Source: Stenogyne calaminthoides (lineage: Eukaryota; Streptophyta; Magnoliopsida; Lamiales; Lamiaceae). Taken from it: a DNA stretch of 64,000 bases. Both the position numbers and the translations under genes were made by a program. Location of the stretch: the NCBI GenBank assembly GCA_037126765.1, contig JBBCBC010000001.1, forward strand, positions 34,270,804 through 34,334,803, read 5' to 3'. Shown here piece after piece: positions 23,027 through 34,655 of the stretch (the first letter of the stretch is position 1; each line of letters starts with the position of its first letter). The notes beneath the pieces are model-generated. The model ran no database searches. It saw nothing but the letters and a program-made list of their open reading frames with translations, and was not told the DNA's origin.

Positions 23027-24874
23027 TGTTGGGATAACATATGCCAGGATCTATCGGGATGACCTCATAAACACAAATTTAAATTAACAATTATTACTAA
23101 CATGAATTAACCTAAGTGAATTCAAATAATAATTAATCCAACAACGACATGCAAATAATATTTCACGTAAAAGATCCTAGCATGCAGAATTTCTAGGAGT
23201 TTACGTAAACGTACCCGTTCGAGAGACGGTCTGAGGCAGACAGGATCAAGTATCTGGATACCCACCAAAAGTCCTTCTCAAGTATCCCCAAGTCCTCGTT
23301 CAATAACCCCGGTGGAAGGTCCTCCAATTAACAATTTACAAACAAAGGAAAAATAAATAATTGTTGCACCACCTTTGTGGATTTCTAATATTTCCAACAC
23401 ATGGAACTGTAGGGGATGAAAAAAATCATCCCCTTATTTATATAGAGGGGGTGGACGAAAAATAGAGGCAAAATAGGGCTAGGAAGTATCTTTTTTTTAT
23501 CTCCAAGAAATCTTGAATATATCCCATATATTCTTCTTTCCATGTGTATTTTTCCACAAAAATCTCACATCCTTATTTAGCTCATATTTTCGAAAATAAT
23601 AGGGGATTTTCAAGATTGGATCTTTCTTGAATTTATGAGATATTCTTGTATCCTAAAATACATATCTTCCATAAAATATTTCCACGAATCAAGAAAATAT
23701 TTCTTCCCTTTTATTTCTCTACATATTTTCAAAAATTACAATTAAAGAAACAAGGTGGGAGATTTCTTGAATTTATGGGATAATCTTGTATTCCAAGAAT
23801 ACTTATCTCCTTTCCATAAAGAGCTTTTCAAGAAAATCCTTCTCCCTCTTTTTCTCTAATATTTTCGAAAAATTAAGGAAAATATAATGCAACAATAATT
23901 TATTTTATTTTAAGCACCTTTTATTTAATGGACTTTAATTTGGGCTACTTGAGGGGCCTTTAGGAGAATTAAGATGGACCTTCCAATGTGCCACTGAATT
24001 TCAATATTGAGCCACAATATAATTCAACCCATTAATATTAATTAATACCACTATATAATTAATATTGCACTATCCAACTTAACCCATATTACGGTAATAT
24101 GGCTCCCGGTTATTATTTCCCGTGTTTAAGATTATTTAGTCCATTAATTAATTAAGCTACTGAAAAGCTTTATATTAATTAATATATTTATCCTTGGAGT
24201 AAGGACAACTCAGCTTTATTATCCATTCCTGAAAATTAATTCCACTTGCAAGATTTGGTATGATAAAGGTTCCGAGCCCACCAAGGGGACCAATCAAGCA
24301 AGACATTGCAAGCACACGATTCTCTGTATTAATTTAGCAACTGTCGTGTAATTAATATTATTGCCAAAGATATAGGGTATCGAAGTCACAATGATTCTCT
24401 TCCCATTTATATGTCAAAGCAATAACTACTAATCACACACAGTCCTTATTAAGTGACAGAGATTAAGAAATCAACAACCACTGAGGTCTAACTCTTCATC
24501 CCTTAAGTCAGTGCGAATGAGTTTATCCTCTCTACATGTCCGCTTCAGCGCATCGAATGCGCTTGTGTAATCTCTTGGTCAAGACAAGCCAATCTGAGCC
24601 TTACACATCAACTTCTACCAATAAATTGTTCGGATCTATCTAAGTTTGAAACACGCACTCATTTTCAAGGCACTGTTAATGTGATCTTCTATGATCTGGT
24701 ATCACCACGTTAACTACAATGTAACGCGTGCTATTATATGAACAGTTTGCAATAAATATATATAACATTCAATCATATTTAAAGCAACAGTGATAAATAA
24801 TTTATTTCAATAAATAAGTATTTAATACATAGGTTATACAAAGTAAAAGCATACTTTCACGTATAACCTCAACA
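23027..24874 (-). repeat. Element 1 right (5') LTR
   Basis: An intact 1848 bp LTR ending against ATACA (24875-24879). The minus-strand TATAAATA at 23435-23442 and the GGGGATGA/TCATCCCC hairpin at 23412-23433 are preserved. It serves as the uninterrupted reference for the left LTR. Confidence 0.93.
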
Positions 24875-24879
24875 ATACA

Positions 24880-25521
24880 ATCAGATTTTTACAGAGTTCT
24901 CACTCTATCCCAGAATGCAAGCTAGATGAACTAACTCAAAAACTTGCCTACAAACTTTCCTAACAGGTTGTGATTAGGGGGGTTTGTATTTGTTTTCCAA
25001 CTATGAAATATCTCTAACAAGAGTTTAGCCTAAAGTTATATGAGAATATTTCAGCTAAGTGCAATGAGATGAACACTAAGGAACAATCTTGGGTTTTGCT
25101 CGAGTGTTCTTCACGAAAATGGCTTGATAGCTTGTATGCTTGATAATTTCCATAATGAACTCTGAAGAGGTTCATCCTTATTTATAGAGGTGAGATCAAA
25201 GAACCATTGGAGATCAATTTGAATCTCAGTCTATTTTTGGTAGGAGGGCAGGTATGAAGTGATGTTGGCAGGGACGACCATGCCTAAAGCGTTCAAATTT
25301 GTAATTTCTAGACGTTGATCCCTAATACTTTATATCTTGTTTTATTAGTCAAAGTACATACGTGTCGAACTCTGGTTGGTTGACAAGTATACTAAAACGA
25401 CACTAATCAGAACCTTTTCTTCTCATTCTTCTGGTCTGATCTTTGTATGACTTGAAATATATTCTTCACATGTTTATGACTTTAAGTTTGACTCTGAAAG
25501 AGTCAACTGTCCTCGTACCAT
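24880..25521 (-). repeat. L0 left LTR, middle piece
   Basis: Resumes the host LTR after Element 1 and runs to the Element 3 target duplication ACCAT (25517-25521). It contains a minus-strand TATA-type sequence near 25178-25187 and, about 20-30 bp beyond it, TCCAATGG, the decayed equivalent of the CCAACGG motif seen in related LTRs. Confidence 0.7.
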
Positions 25522-27087
25522 TGTTAGTGTTAGTGTCCTAGAGACAATCCTATTGTGAGGACATAATACTAAGATAATATTCAGTTTTGGTTTTAATATT
25601 ATTTTTTATTTAATATTAAATGTATGACATTACACTTGTTTGAATATTATGTTTGGTTGTTTGCATTTATTCTTATTTGTGTTCCCATGAGTCATTGTTG
25701 TCATTGAGGCTGTGAGAAGTCAGATGACTTAAGCATGATTCTCAAATAGCCCCGATCAAGGATCATCAAGAATGGGATATTGATGATGCAATTGAGATTG
25801 GTGTGCGATCTGCATCATACTCTTAGAGAGTGTAGTAAGATCTCACTTACTACGAGATACTAGGTATCTCATGATGGATGCATAGATACGTTAGAGGGTA
25901 TTTGAACACCCATGCGAGAAACCGTTTGATGTAATTCCACAATATGTGTCTACGGGTGTCTCGGTTAGTGGGAGCGATGTGATACTCCTTTGACTTGAGG
26001 TCAATACGCATGACATGTGTGGAGTGATGAACTTTGACCATGACCGACGCTTGCACCCTTCCATGGGTAGATATGGCTTGGATTGGGTTCATCACAAAAT
26101 GCATGTGCGTGGTAGTTGAGCCAAGAATATGATTCATTCCTCAATGTGGATTTAGAGAGAATACTCATATTCTCATCATAATTGGATCTAAGTCATCGAC
26201 CGATGCACGTCAACTTGGAATTTGTGGCAAGAGTGACATAAGTGATCAATTAGTGATTAGAGATAATATGATTAAGTTATTTGAATAGACACTTCATCAT
26301 GTTCAAGATTTAATCGAGTATTCTCGAATGAAAGGAAGTTATCGCAATAGCCCATGTTTCAGTTACAGGTAGTTGCACGTTTGCCCGTAACGTACCTCAT
26401 ATATTGAGAATGTCTGATTTATTATTTAGGGTTCAATTAAGACTATTAGTTTGACTAATCACTCTATATATGAGGGTCTATGGGTCACACAACAAGTAAT
26501 AGTTATTTATCGATAATAGTTGGTTGATTAAACATTATATTGGATATTAATATTTAATTTATGGAGAATATAATAATAATTATATTTATAATTAATAATA
26601 ATAATTATTATTATTTAATTAAATTAGATTTAATTAAATAGGATTTCCAATAATAATATATGGAATATTATTTTAGGATTTGATATATATGGAAATCAAC
26701 TCTGTAAGATTTTATATATAGGGAAATTAGATCTATTGGATTTGATTTGCAAGATTAGGGATTTTATTTCCTAATAAAGATAGCTTATGATTTAAGCAGG
26801 ACTTTCCTTATATATATGAGTCTTTGAGAATTCATTATTAACACAATAAATTATTTCTCCATAAAATTTCTAGTTAGAATTTTCCTAGTAAATTCATCTC
26901 AGGGATTCAATGTTGGTAAACGACTGTTACGTGGATACCGCAGTAGAGGAATCTGTGTACAAATCACTGTAAGGATTCTGTTTACGTTTACCCGTAATTT
27001 AATTATGCAATTTTATGTTTGTTGTTGGTGAACTGTTTTATTCCGCTGCGCATGTATTACGTGTTTACGTTCCTCTATATTCCAACA
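25522..27087 (+). repeat. Element 3 5' LTR
   Basis: TGTTAGTGTTAGTGTCC to TATTCCAACA, 1566 bp. A TATATATA promoter-like run lies near 26809-26817. It is longer than the 3' LTR by about 364 bp. Confidence 0.93.
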
Positions 27088-27088
27088 A

Positions 27089-27100
27089 TGGTATCAGAGC
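27089..27100 (+). other. Element 3 primer-binding site
   Basis: TGGTATCAGAGC, one base after the LTR; the initiator tRNA-Met type. Confidence 0.95.
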
Positions 27101-28084
27101 TCCAGACTCTTTATTTAATTGCTTAATTGAATTTGTTGATTTGTTTATAATTTATTTTATTTTTTATAAAATTGGGCACGGCCAATTTGATTTTGACTGC
27201 ACCAAATAAATCAACCTGTTAAGAGTATTATATATTGCAAATTTCCCTTTGGCTTTTGTTTTCACTCGCCCACATTGTCTTTCCCAATTTCTAGGTTTTC
27301 TGTGTAAAACTCCTGCATCTGCCGCCTCTCCTTCTCGCTGCTTGACCGCGCGAAGGCATCCCGCATCGCCGCGCCTCGCGTCGATCTCGTGGATGAGCGA
27401 CGCAACTTGTGGTAGAACGGATGAATCACAGTGGCGCTCCATCTTCTGGTTTCGATTCACGGTAGCGTGTTCTCGTTCTTGTCGCGATTCGCTTCAACCG
27501 GCGGTTGTGATGCGTCTTTTCACTTCGGCGGGGACGCACGGCGAAGGCTTCTTTTGCCGAACGATGAGATGCCCCTCCGATGATGACTCTGAACTACGGA
27601 GATGACGCACGTGTGCGCTGAGCGGTGGGCGACCCATTTTAGCCGCCTTACGTCACGACGGTGATTCGTCGAGCCTCGAGCATCTTAGGCTCGTTCTGGT
27701 TCTGCGAAAGCATCTCTGTTGGTGGCGGCGCTACGCACGCGCCGCGCTGACATGCTGCCTTCTTCGTCGACTCTGTTGCCTCTAGTCCTTTCGATTTATT
27801 ACAGTTTGATGTTTAATTGATGAGTTAATTGGATTAATTCTGAATTGAAATTGTGATTGATGAACTGTTGATGGATTTTGGAAATTGGTTGTCCCGAATT
27901 ACAGATTGGATGGTGTCGGACTTTGGTAGTGATGTGGGAGGGCTATTTTGCAAATTTGATTTGGACAGACCCTCCTGTGCAATTTTAGAAATTACACCTG
28001 AGCCCTAAACAACTAAATAATTAAAATCTGATTTTTTAAATTAATAAAATATGTTTAATTTAAAATTGGATTGTTGGTTGGACC

Positions 28085-28952
28085 CAGTGTTTTCAGAACC
28101 GGATCGGACCGGCCGGTTCGACCGGTTTAATCGGGAACCGGTCGCGGGACCAGTCTGAAAACCCCTTTAAACCGCTTTATTGGTCGAACCGGTAAAAATC
28201 GGTCAGACCTGGTCAAAACCGGTAAAAACCGGTCAGACCCGGTGAAAACCGGTTCGACCGGTTCTTTTTTTTAATATGAAATTATTAGTTTTTTTTAAAC
28301 ATGAAATTATTAGAAAATACAGAATTAGGAATTTAGGGTTCTTATCTCTGCATCTTTCATCGGCGCACGTCATAGATGGCGGAATTCGGCCGGTGAGTGA
28401 AACGGCGTGATCATGTCGTCGCCGTCGAAGAGGTGGTGACCAGCTCGTGGAGAGAGTTGGGGCAGTTTCTGCCGTAGACGGATATTGCCGGTGGCTTGGA
28501 GGTTGTGGCGCGCAGGTTGCTCCGGATCCGGCGCGAAATTGCCGGCGATTTCCACGCACGGGGTCGGAGGTTTTGACGAGGGACACCGCGTGAGAGGCCT
28601 TTTTTTGTTAGCGATTTATAGTTTTTTTTTGGGGAAGACAGACGCCTGGGGAGAGAGAATAGTGATTTAGGGCAATCTCAATTGCAAGAGATAAAAACGA
28701 CGGATGAAAAAATTTAGCGGGCCATTTATATTTTACACTTATGGCCCATTTCATTTTAATTTACTTAGTTGGGCTTCATAAGTTTGTGGATTTAAATTTA
28801 GGATACTTATTTTATTTTTATATAGAAAATATTAAAAAGATTAGATAGGGATTATTTAAACGGTTCAACCACCGGTTGAACCGGTCCGACCGGTTGAACC
28901 GCTGACCGGTGATCTGTCCGGTTTGATCTCCGGTTCGGTTATGAAAACACTG
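28085..28952. mobile_element. Non-autonomous hAT element, 8 bp TSD GTTGGACC
   Basis: 868 bp with terminal inverted repeats starting CAGTGTTTTCA and AACCG, and a perfect 8 bp target duplication GTTGGACC (28077-28084 and 28953-28960), the hAT signature. Both subterminal regions are packed with ACCGG/CCGGT motifs, the likely transposase-binding arrays. The interior (about 28330-28600) is GC-rich with no transposase; its origin is unknown. It inserted into the Element 3 leader. Confidence 0.93.
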
Positions 28953-29134
28953 GTTGGACCAACATTGGACTAGTTAATTGGATTAATTAAGTTTTAATAG
29001 TTAACTAAAATCGATTAAATAAAATTAAAATTAGATTTTTAAATTTTATTTAGTGATTTTAATAAATTATTAAATTCCACTTGGTTAGCTCGTTTAATTG
29101 ATTTGTTAACGCATTTATAGTTCACATTATAACT

Positions 29135-29245
29135 GTTTGGGTAGGCGGTGCCTAATGTATGTCGGACCGTGTTATATGTTTGGGTAGGCGGCACCCAATA
29201 TATATGTTAGTCCGTGCGTGTCATGTTTGGGTAGGCGGCGCCCAA
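29135..29245 (+). repeat. Three tandem stem-loop units in Element 3 leader
   Basis: TTGGGTAGGCGGYRCCYAA repeats three times about 43-46 bp apart (starting near 29136, 29179 and 29226). Each folds as TTGGG pairing with CCCAA, and the first copy keeps pairing through a G-U wobble (CCTAA). The third loop contains the palindrome GGCGCC. Location between primer-binding site and gag is where packaging and dimerisation signals occur in retroelements. Confidence 0.55.
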
Positions 29246-29355
29246 TAATTGCTCAAATGTGACGTAGTTAATATGTTGGATCTCGATTAAGCAATTAATA
29301 CCCCATCTTTTTAAACATTTCTCACTAAAATATGGTTTTTCATTAAATTGAAAAG

Positions 29356-30488
29356 ATGTCTTCCATCAAAATTAAAAGTAAACCGGAGATTTCGTTCAAG
29401 AACCACAGATTAACATAGAGACTGATGATTTGTCAAAGCAACATGATAAAGAATCAGTGGGAGCATTCAACAACTCTCATGGTGGAAGTTTATCACTAAG
29501 TGACCCTCTTTCAGCTAGTGGGAGCGTAATTGGAGTTGCATTGCCTTCGCAACGAACTCCAAGTGGGCTGAATGAGAACATCATAGTTCAAACTCCCGCC
29601 CAAGAGACATCTGAAAGTATCAATCTTGAGGACTCTCCGGTGAACGATGAAATCGCTGCACCACAAAATTTTCACTATCAGAATGTACAGCCTGAACAAC
29701 CACAACTTCATAAGTCTACAAGGATTCGTAATCCACCCACTAGATGTTATGGTTTCCTCGTAGAGGAACATGATGACGTGGAGATCCCGGATAAAGACGA
29801 TCCTAGAACTTAGAGAAGTGACTTGAAGCCATGAAATTCGAGATGGACTCGATGTACACCAATCAAGTCTGGGACTTGGTTGAGATGCCGAAAGGGGTTA
29901 GACCCATATGTTGCAAATGGGTCTTCAAGCATAAGACCAATGCAAACAACAAAGTACAAACCTACAAGGCTAGGTTGGTGGCAAAAAGTTATAGTCAATG
30001 CGAAGGCATAGAATATGACGAGACTTTCTCACTAGTTGCTAAGATCAAGTCCATTCGAATTTTACTTGTGTTTGCAGCACACCATGATTATGAAATTTGG
30101 CAGATGGACGTCAAAACAGCTTCCTCAATGGTAACATTGATAGGAAGTGCTTATGACTCAACCGGAAGGTTTTATATCAAAGCCAAAATCTAATCTTGTG
30201 TGCAAGCTTAAACGATCCATTTATGAATCAGCAAGCTTATAGGAGTTGGAACATCCGATTTGATGAAGCTGTCAAATCTTTTGACTTCATCAGAAATTCA
30301 GAAGATCCGTGTGTTTATCGTAAACGCAACGGGAATAATATTGTCTTCATAGTTGATTATAGGAAACAATATCCCGCTTATGCAGTCCGTGAAAGTTTGG
30401 TTATCAAAGACCTTCATGATGAAGGATCTTGGTGAAGTCTGCTACATCTTAGGGATCAAGATCCACGGGGATAGATCCAAGAAAATAT
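29356..30488 (+). pseudogene. Element 3 gag start fused by deletion to int-RT linker and RT
   Basis: A plausible gag start (MSSIKIKSKPEISFKNHR) runs within about 20 codons into the region between integrase and RT (STRIRNPPTRCYGF at about 29723-29765). The intervening gag, protease and integrase are therefore deleted. RT follows: NQVWDLVEMPKGV, KWVFKHKTN, KARLVAKSY, WQMDVKTA. A frameshift near 30120 destroys FLNG, and the YVDD region near 30340 is lost. The frame breaks at the solo LTR (30489). Confidence 0.85.
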
Positions 30489-32328
30489 TGTTGGGGTTAT
30501 ACGTGAAAGTATGCTTTTACTTTGTATAACCTATGTATTAAACACTTATTTACTGAAATAAATTATTTATCACTGTTGCTTTAAATATGATTGAATGTTA
30601 TATATATTTATTGCAAACCGTTCATAGAATAACACGTGTTACATTGTAGATAACGTGGTGATACTAGATCACAGAAGATCACGTTAACAGTCCCTTGTAA
30701 ACAAGTGCATGTTTCACAACTTAGATAGGTCTGAACAATATATTGGTAGAAGTTGATGTGTAAGGCTCAGATTGACTTGTCTTGACCGAGAGATTAAACT
30801 AGTGCATTTGATGCGCTGAAGCGGACCTACATAGAGGATAAACTCATTCGCACTGACTTATGGGATGAAGAGTTAGACCTCAGTGGTTGTTGATTTCTTA
30901 ATCTCTGTCACTTAATAAGGACTGTGTGCGATTAGTAATTATTGCTTTGACTTATAATGGGAAGAGAATCACTGGCGCTTCAATACCCTATATCTTGAGC
31001 AATAATATTAATTACATGACAGTTGCTAAATTAATACAGAGAATTGTGTGCTTGAAGAGTCTTGCATGATTAGTCCCCTTGGTGGGCTCAGAACCTTTAT
31101 CAAACAAAATCTTGTAAGTGGAATAATTTTTCGGTATGTATAATAATGTTGAGCTGTCCTTACTCCAATGATAAATATATTAATTAATATAAAGTTTTTC
31201 AGTGTCTTAATTAATTAGTGGACAAAATAATCTTAAACACGGAAAATAATAACCGGGAGCTATATTACCGTAATATGGGTTGAGATGGATAGTGCAATAT
31301 TAATTATATAGTGGAATTAATTAATATTAATGTGCTGAATTATATTGTGGCTCAATATTGAAATTCAGAAGCCCATTGGGAGGTCCATCTTAATTCTCCT
31401 AAAGGTCACTCAAGTAGCCTAATTAAAGTCCATTAAATGAAAAAGTGTTTAAAATAAATTAAATATTTTTGTTGCATATTTTTCCTTAATTTCGAAATTA
31501 TTAAAGAAAAGGAGGAGAAAGATTTTCTTGGAAAGATTTTATGGAAATGAGATTAGTATTCTTGGAATACAAGATTATCCCATAAATTCAAGAAATCTTC
31601 CACTTGGTTTCTTTAAGGGTAATTTTCGAAAAATAGAGAATAAGAAGGAAGAAAAGATTTTCTTGGAAAGATTTTATGGAGAAAGATATGTATTCTTGGA
31701 ATACAAGAATATTTCATAAATTCAAGAAATATCCAATCTTGCAAATCTCCTACTTATTTTCGAAAATAGTGGCTAAATAAGGGTGTGAGATTTTTCTGAA
31801 AAATTACCCATGGAAAGAAGAATATATTAGATATATTCAAGATTTCTTGGAGATCAAGAAAATATCTTTCCTAACCCTAATTAGGCCCTAATTTTCGACC
31901 ACCCCTCTATTATAAATAGGGGATGAATTTTTCATCCCCAAAACAATTCCATGAGTTGGAAAAATTAGAAATCCACAAAGGTGGTGCAACAAATTATTTA
32001 TTTTTCCTTTGTTTTATAATTGTTCATTGGAGAACCTTCCACCAAGGTTGTTGAGCAAGGACTTGGGAATACTTGAGAAGGACTTTTGGTTGGTAGCTAG
32101 ATACCTAATCCTATTTGTCTCTGATTGTCTCTCCAAACGGGTATGTTTACGTAAACTCCTAGAAATTCCGCATGCTAGGATCTTTTATGTGAATTATTGT
32201 TTGCATGTTGTTGTTGGATTGATTATTATATGAATTCACGTAGGTTAATTCATGCTAGTAATAATCGGTAATTTAAATTTGTATTTATGAGGTTATCCCG
32301 ATAGATCCTGGCATAACGTATCCCAACA
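30489..32328 (+). mobile_element. Solo LTR of the Element 1 family in Element 3 RT
   Basis: TGTTGGGGTTATACGTG to ATCCCAACA, 1840 bp, matching Element 1 LTRs in the plus orientation. The flanks AATAT (30484-30488) and GATAT (32329-32333) are a one-mismatch target duplication. The RT frame resumes cleanly after it (LSQSTYLDKVLKRF). TATAAATA at 31911-31918 is followed by a perfect 9 bp stem, GGGGATGAA/TTCATCCCC (31919-31939). Confidence 0.92.
31911..31939 (+). promoter_or_regulatory. TATA box with perfect downstream hairpin (solo LTR)
   Basis: TATAAATA immediately followed by GGGGATGAA, TTT and TTCATCCCC. This is the best-preserved example of the family's TATA-proximal hairpin. Confidence 0.65.
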
Positions 32329-32333
32329 GATAT

Positions 32334-33166
32334 TGGAGCTGTCACAGTCCACCTACTTAGATAAGGTGCTGAAGCGATTTGCGATGGAGAACTCTAAGAG
32401 AGGTTCTCTACCGACATGTCATGGGATAAAGCTGTCAAAGAAGGATTGTCCTTCCACAGAAGTTGATATCTAGCACATGAAGAATGTACCATATGCATAT
32501 ACAATTGGTTCCATCATGTATGCTATGACTTGCACTAGGCCTAATGTGACCTTCAATGTCAGCATCACTGGTAGATACCAGTAGAATCTAGGTGAACCTC
32601 ACTGGATTGCTGTCAAGAACATTCTGAAGTACCTCAGACGTATTAAAGATTGCTTTCTTGTCTACAGTGGACAGTCAGAGCTAGTTGCAACTGGCTATGG
32701 TGACGCCAGTTTCTAGTCCGACTGTGATGATTACAAGTCACAGTCAGGTTATGTCTTCACTCTCAATGGTGGGGCGGTTAGTTGGAATAGTTCCAAGCAA
32801 GAGACAACCGAGGACTCAACAACCGAAGCTGAGTACATTGCTGCGGCAGAAGCTGCGAAAGAAGTTGTCTAGATAAAACAATTCTTAAGTGAACTAGGGG
32901 TAGTTCCGAGTACCACCAGTCCAATAAAGTTGTATTGTGACAACACTGGTGCGATTGCACAAGCAAAGGAACCGAGATCCAATAACGAAAACAAGCATGT
33001 ACCGAGACATTATCACTTAATACTAGAGATAATCGCTAGAGGAGAAATAAAGTTAGAACGTGTTCCCACAGAAGATAATCTGGCTGATCCTTTCACCAAA
33101 GCTTTGAGTGTTCATGTACACACTAGACATTTTAATGGTCTAGGGGTTAGACATGTAGGTGATTGA
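32334..33166 (+). pseudogene. Element 3 RT C-terminus and RNase H
   Basis: Continues RT after the solo LTR (STYLDKVLKRFAMENSKR), then RNase H: TGYGDASF, GGAVSWNSSKQE, STTEAEYIAAAEAAKE and YCDNTGAIAQAKEPR. It ends ADPFTKAL to GVRHVGD with a stop at 33164-33166. Nonsense codons interrupt it, for example after DASF and before IKQFL. Confidence 0.9.
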
Positions 33167-33171
33167 CTCTA

Positions 33172-33186
33172 GTCCAAGTGGGAGAT
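33172..33186 (+). promoter_or_regulatory. Element 3 polypurine tract
   Basis: AAGTGGGAGAT directly precedes the 3' LTR (TGTTAG at 33187), a few bases after the RNase H stop. Confidence 0.85.
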
Positions 33187-34388
33187 TGTTAGTGTTAGTG
33201 TCCTAGATACAATCCTATAGTAAGGACATAATACTAAGATAATATTCAGTTTTAGTTTTAATATTATTGTTTATTAAATATTAAATGTATAACATTACAC
33301 TTGTTTGAATATTATGTTTGATTGTTTGCATTTATTCTTATTTGTGTTCCCATGAGTCATTGTTGTCATTGAGGTTGTGAGGACTCAGATGACTTAAGCA
33401 TGATTCTCAAATAGCCCCGATCAAGGATCATCAAGAATGAGATATTGATGATGCAATTGAGATTGGTGTGCGATCTGCATCATACTCTTAGAGAGTGTAG
33501 TAAAATCTCACTTACTACGAGATACTAGGTATCTCATGATGGATGGACAGATACCTTAGAGGGTATTGGTATACCCATCCGAGAAACCATTTGATGTAAT
33601 TCCACAATATGTGTCTACGGGTGTCTCGGTTAGTGGGAGCGATGCGATACTCCTTTGACTTGAGGTCAATACACACGACATGTGTGGATTAATGATCGTT
33701 AGTTTGACTAGGGTTCAATTAAGACCATTAGTTTAACTAATCGCTCGATATATGAGGGCCTATGGGTCACACAACAAGTAACAATTGTTTACCGATAATA
33801 GTTGGTTGATTAAATATTATATTAGATATTAATATTTAATTTATGGAGAATATAATAATAATTATATTTAGAATTAATTATTATTATTTTTTAATTAAAT
33901 TAGATTTAATTAAATAAGAATCCCAATAATAATATATGGAATATTATTGTAGGATTTGATATATATAAAAATCAAATCCGTAATAGTTTTTATACAGGGA
34001 AATCAAATCTATGGGATTTTGGATTTGATTTGCAACATTAGGGATTTTATTTCCTAATAAAGATAGCTTATGATTTAAGATGGGCTTCCCCTGTATATAT
34101 GAGTCCTTGAGAATTCATTATTAATACAAGAAATTATTTCTCCATAAAATCTCTAGTTAGAATTTTCCTAGCAAATTCATCTCGGGGATTCAACGTTGGC
34201 GAATCGATGTGAATTGGTAAACGACTATTACGTGGATACCGTAGTAGAGGAATCCGTGTATGAATCACTCTAAGGATTCTGTTTACGTTTACCCGTAATT
34301 TAATTATGCAATTATATGTTTGTTGTTGGTGAACTATTTTATTTCGCTGCGCATGTATTACGTGTTTACGTGCCTCTATATTCCAACA
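33187..34388 (+). repeat. Element 3 3' LTR, internally deleted
   Basis: 1202 bp against 1566 bp for the 5' copy. About 364-400 bp corresponding to roughly 26025-26425 are missing. Ends TATTCCAACA, then ACCAT. Confidence 0.9.
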
Positions 34389-34393
34389 ACCAT

Positions 34394-34655
34394 CAGATCA
34401 GTTCCTAGGCTGATGTGATCTGGAGTCATCTGATAAGATTGACTTAGCAACAATCTTAAGACTCTGCTGATATATTCAGTAGACAGGTCTTCTACTAGTA
34501 TTCAATGTCTTGTTATCTTCGGGTCTTTTGATCTTCTGATCTTCTTTACACTTAAACTAATATATTGAGTTCCCCCTCAATATATGACCTATTCTAAAGC
34601 ATCAGTTGACTAACAGGTTCAACTGATTTCCTATTAGATTTATCAGTCGACTAAC
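34394..34655 (-). repeat. L0 left LTR, inner piece
   Basis: Last piece of the host LTR, containing ATATTGAGTTCCCCCTCAATAT near 34560-34585. It lacks the extreme 5' end present in the neighbouring LTR and joins it directly at CGACTAAC/TGTAGG. Confidence 0.65.

Larger units (their letters stand above)
5075..24874 (-). mobile_element. Element 1: full-structure Copia retrotransposon, minus strand, TSD ATACA
   Basis: Both LTRs (5075-7914 and 23027-24874), a polypurine tract next to the left LTR and a decayed primer-binding site next to the right one are present. The perfect target duplication ATACA sits at 5070-5074 and 24875-24879. Gag, protease, integrase, reverse transcriptase and RNase H run leftward in normal Copia order (integrase before RT). 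It is interrupted by a SIRE LTR fragment (5497-6621), Element 2 (11866-21084) and a MITE (21375-21727). Several nonsense codons and frameshifts make it inactive. It sits inside the LTR of L0. Confidence 0.92.
27101..29355 (+). other. Element 3 leader: GC-rich module, hAT insertion, three tandem hairpins
   Basis: Untranslated leader. A GC-rich block (about 27330-27780) resembles in position, though not in sequence, the blocks in Elements 1 and 2. A hAT element occupies 28085-28952. Three tandem hairpin units lie at 29135-29245. ORFs in the GC-rich blocks overlap on both strands and carry no domain I recognise. Confidence 0.6.
25522..34388 (+). mobile_element. Element 3: deleted Copia retrotransposon, plus strand, TSD ACCAT
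   Basis: LTRs 25522-27087 and 33187-34388, perfect duplication ACCAT (25517-25521 and 34389-34393), perfect primer-binding site, and polypurine tract. Most of gag, protease and integrase is deleted. The int-RT linker, RT and RNase H remain, with lesions. It carries a nested hAT element and a solo LTR of the Element 1 family. Its LTR sequence differs from the other families here. Confidence 0.93.

Noticed and set aside
27249..27605. 118-codon ORF in the Element 3 leader
   Set aside because: It lies between primer-binding site and gag, in GC-rich sequence, overlaps an antisense ORF, and has no motif I recognise; kept only as part of the leader module.
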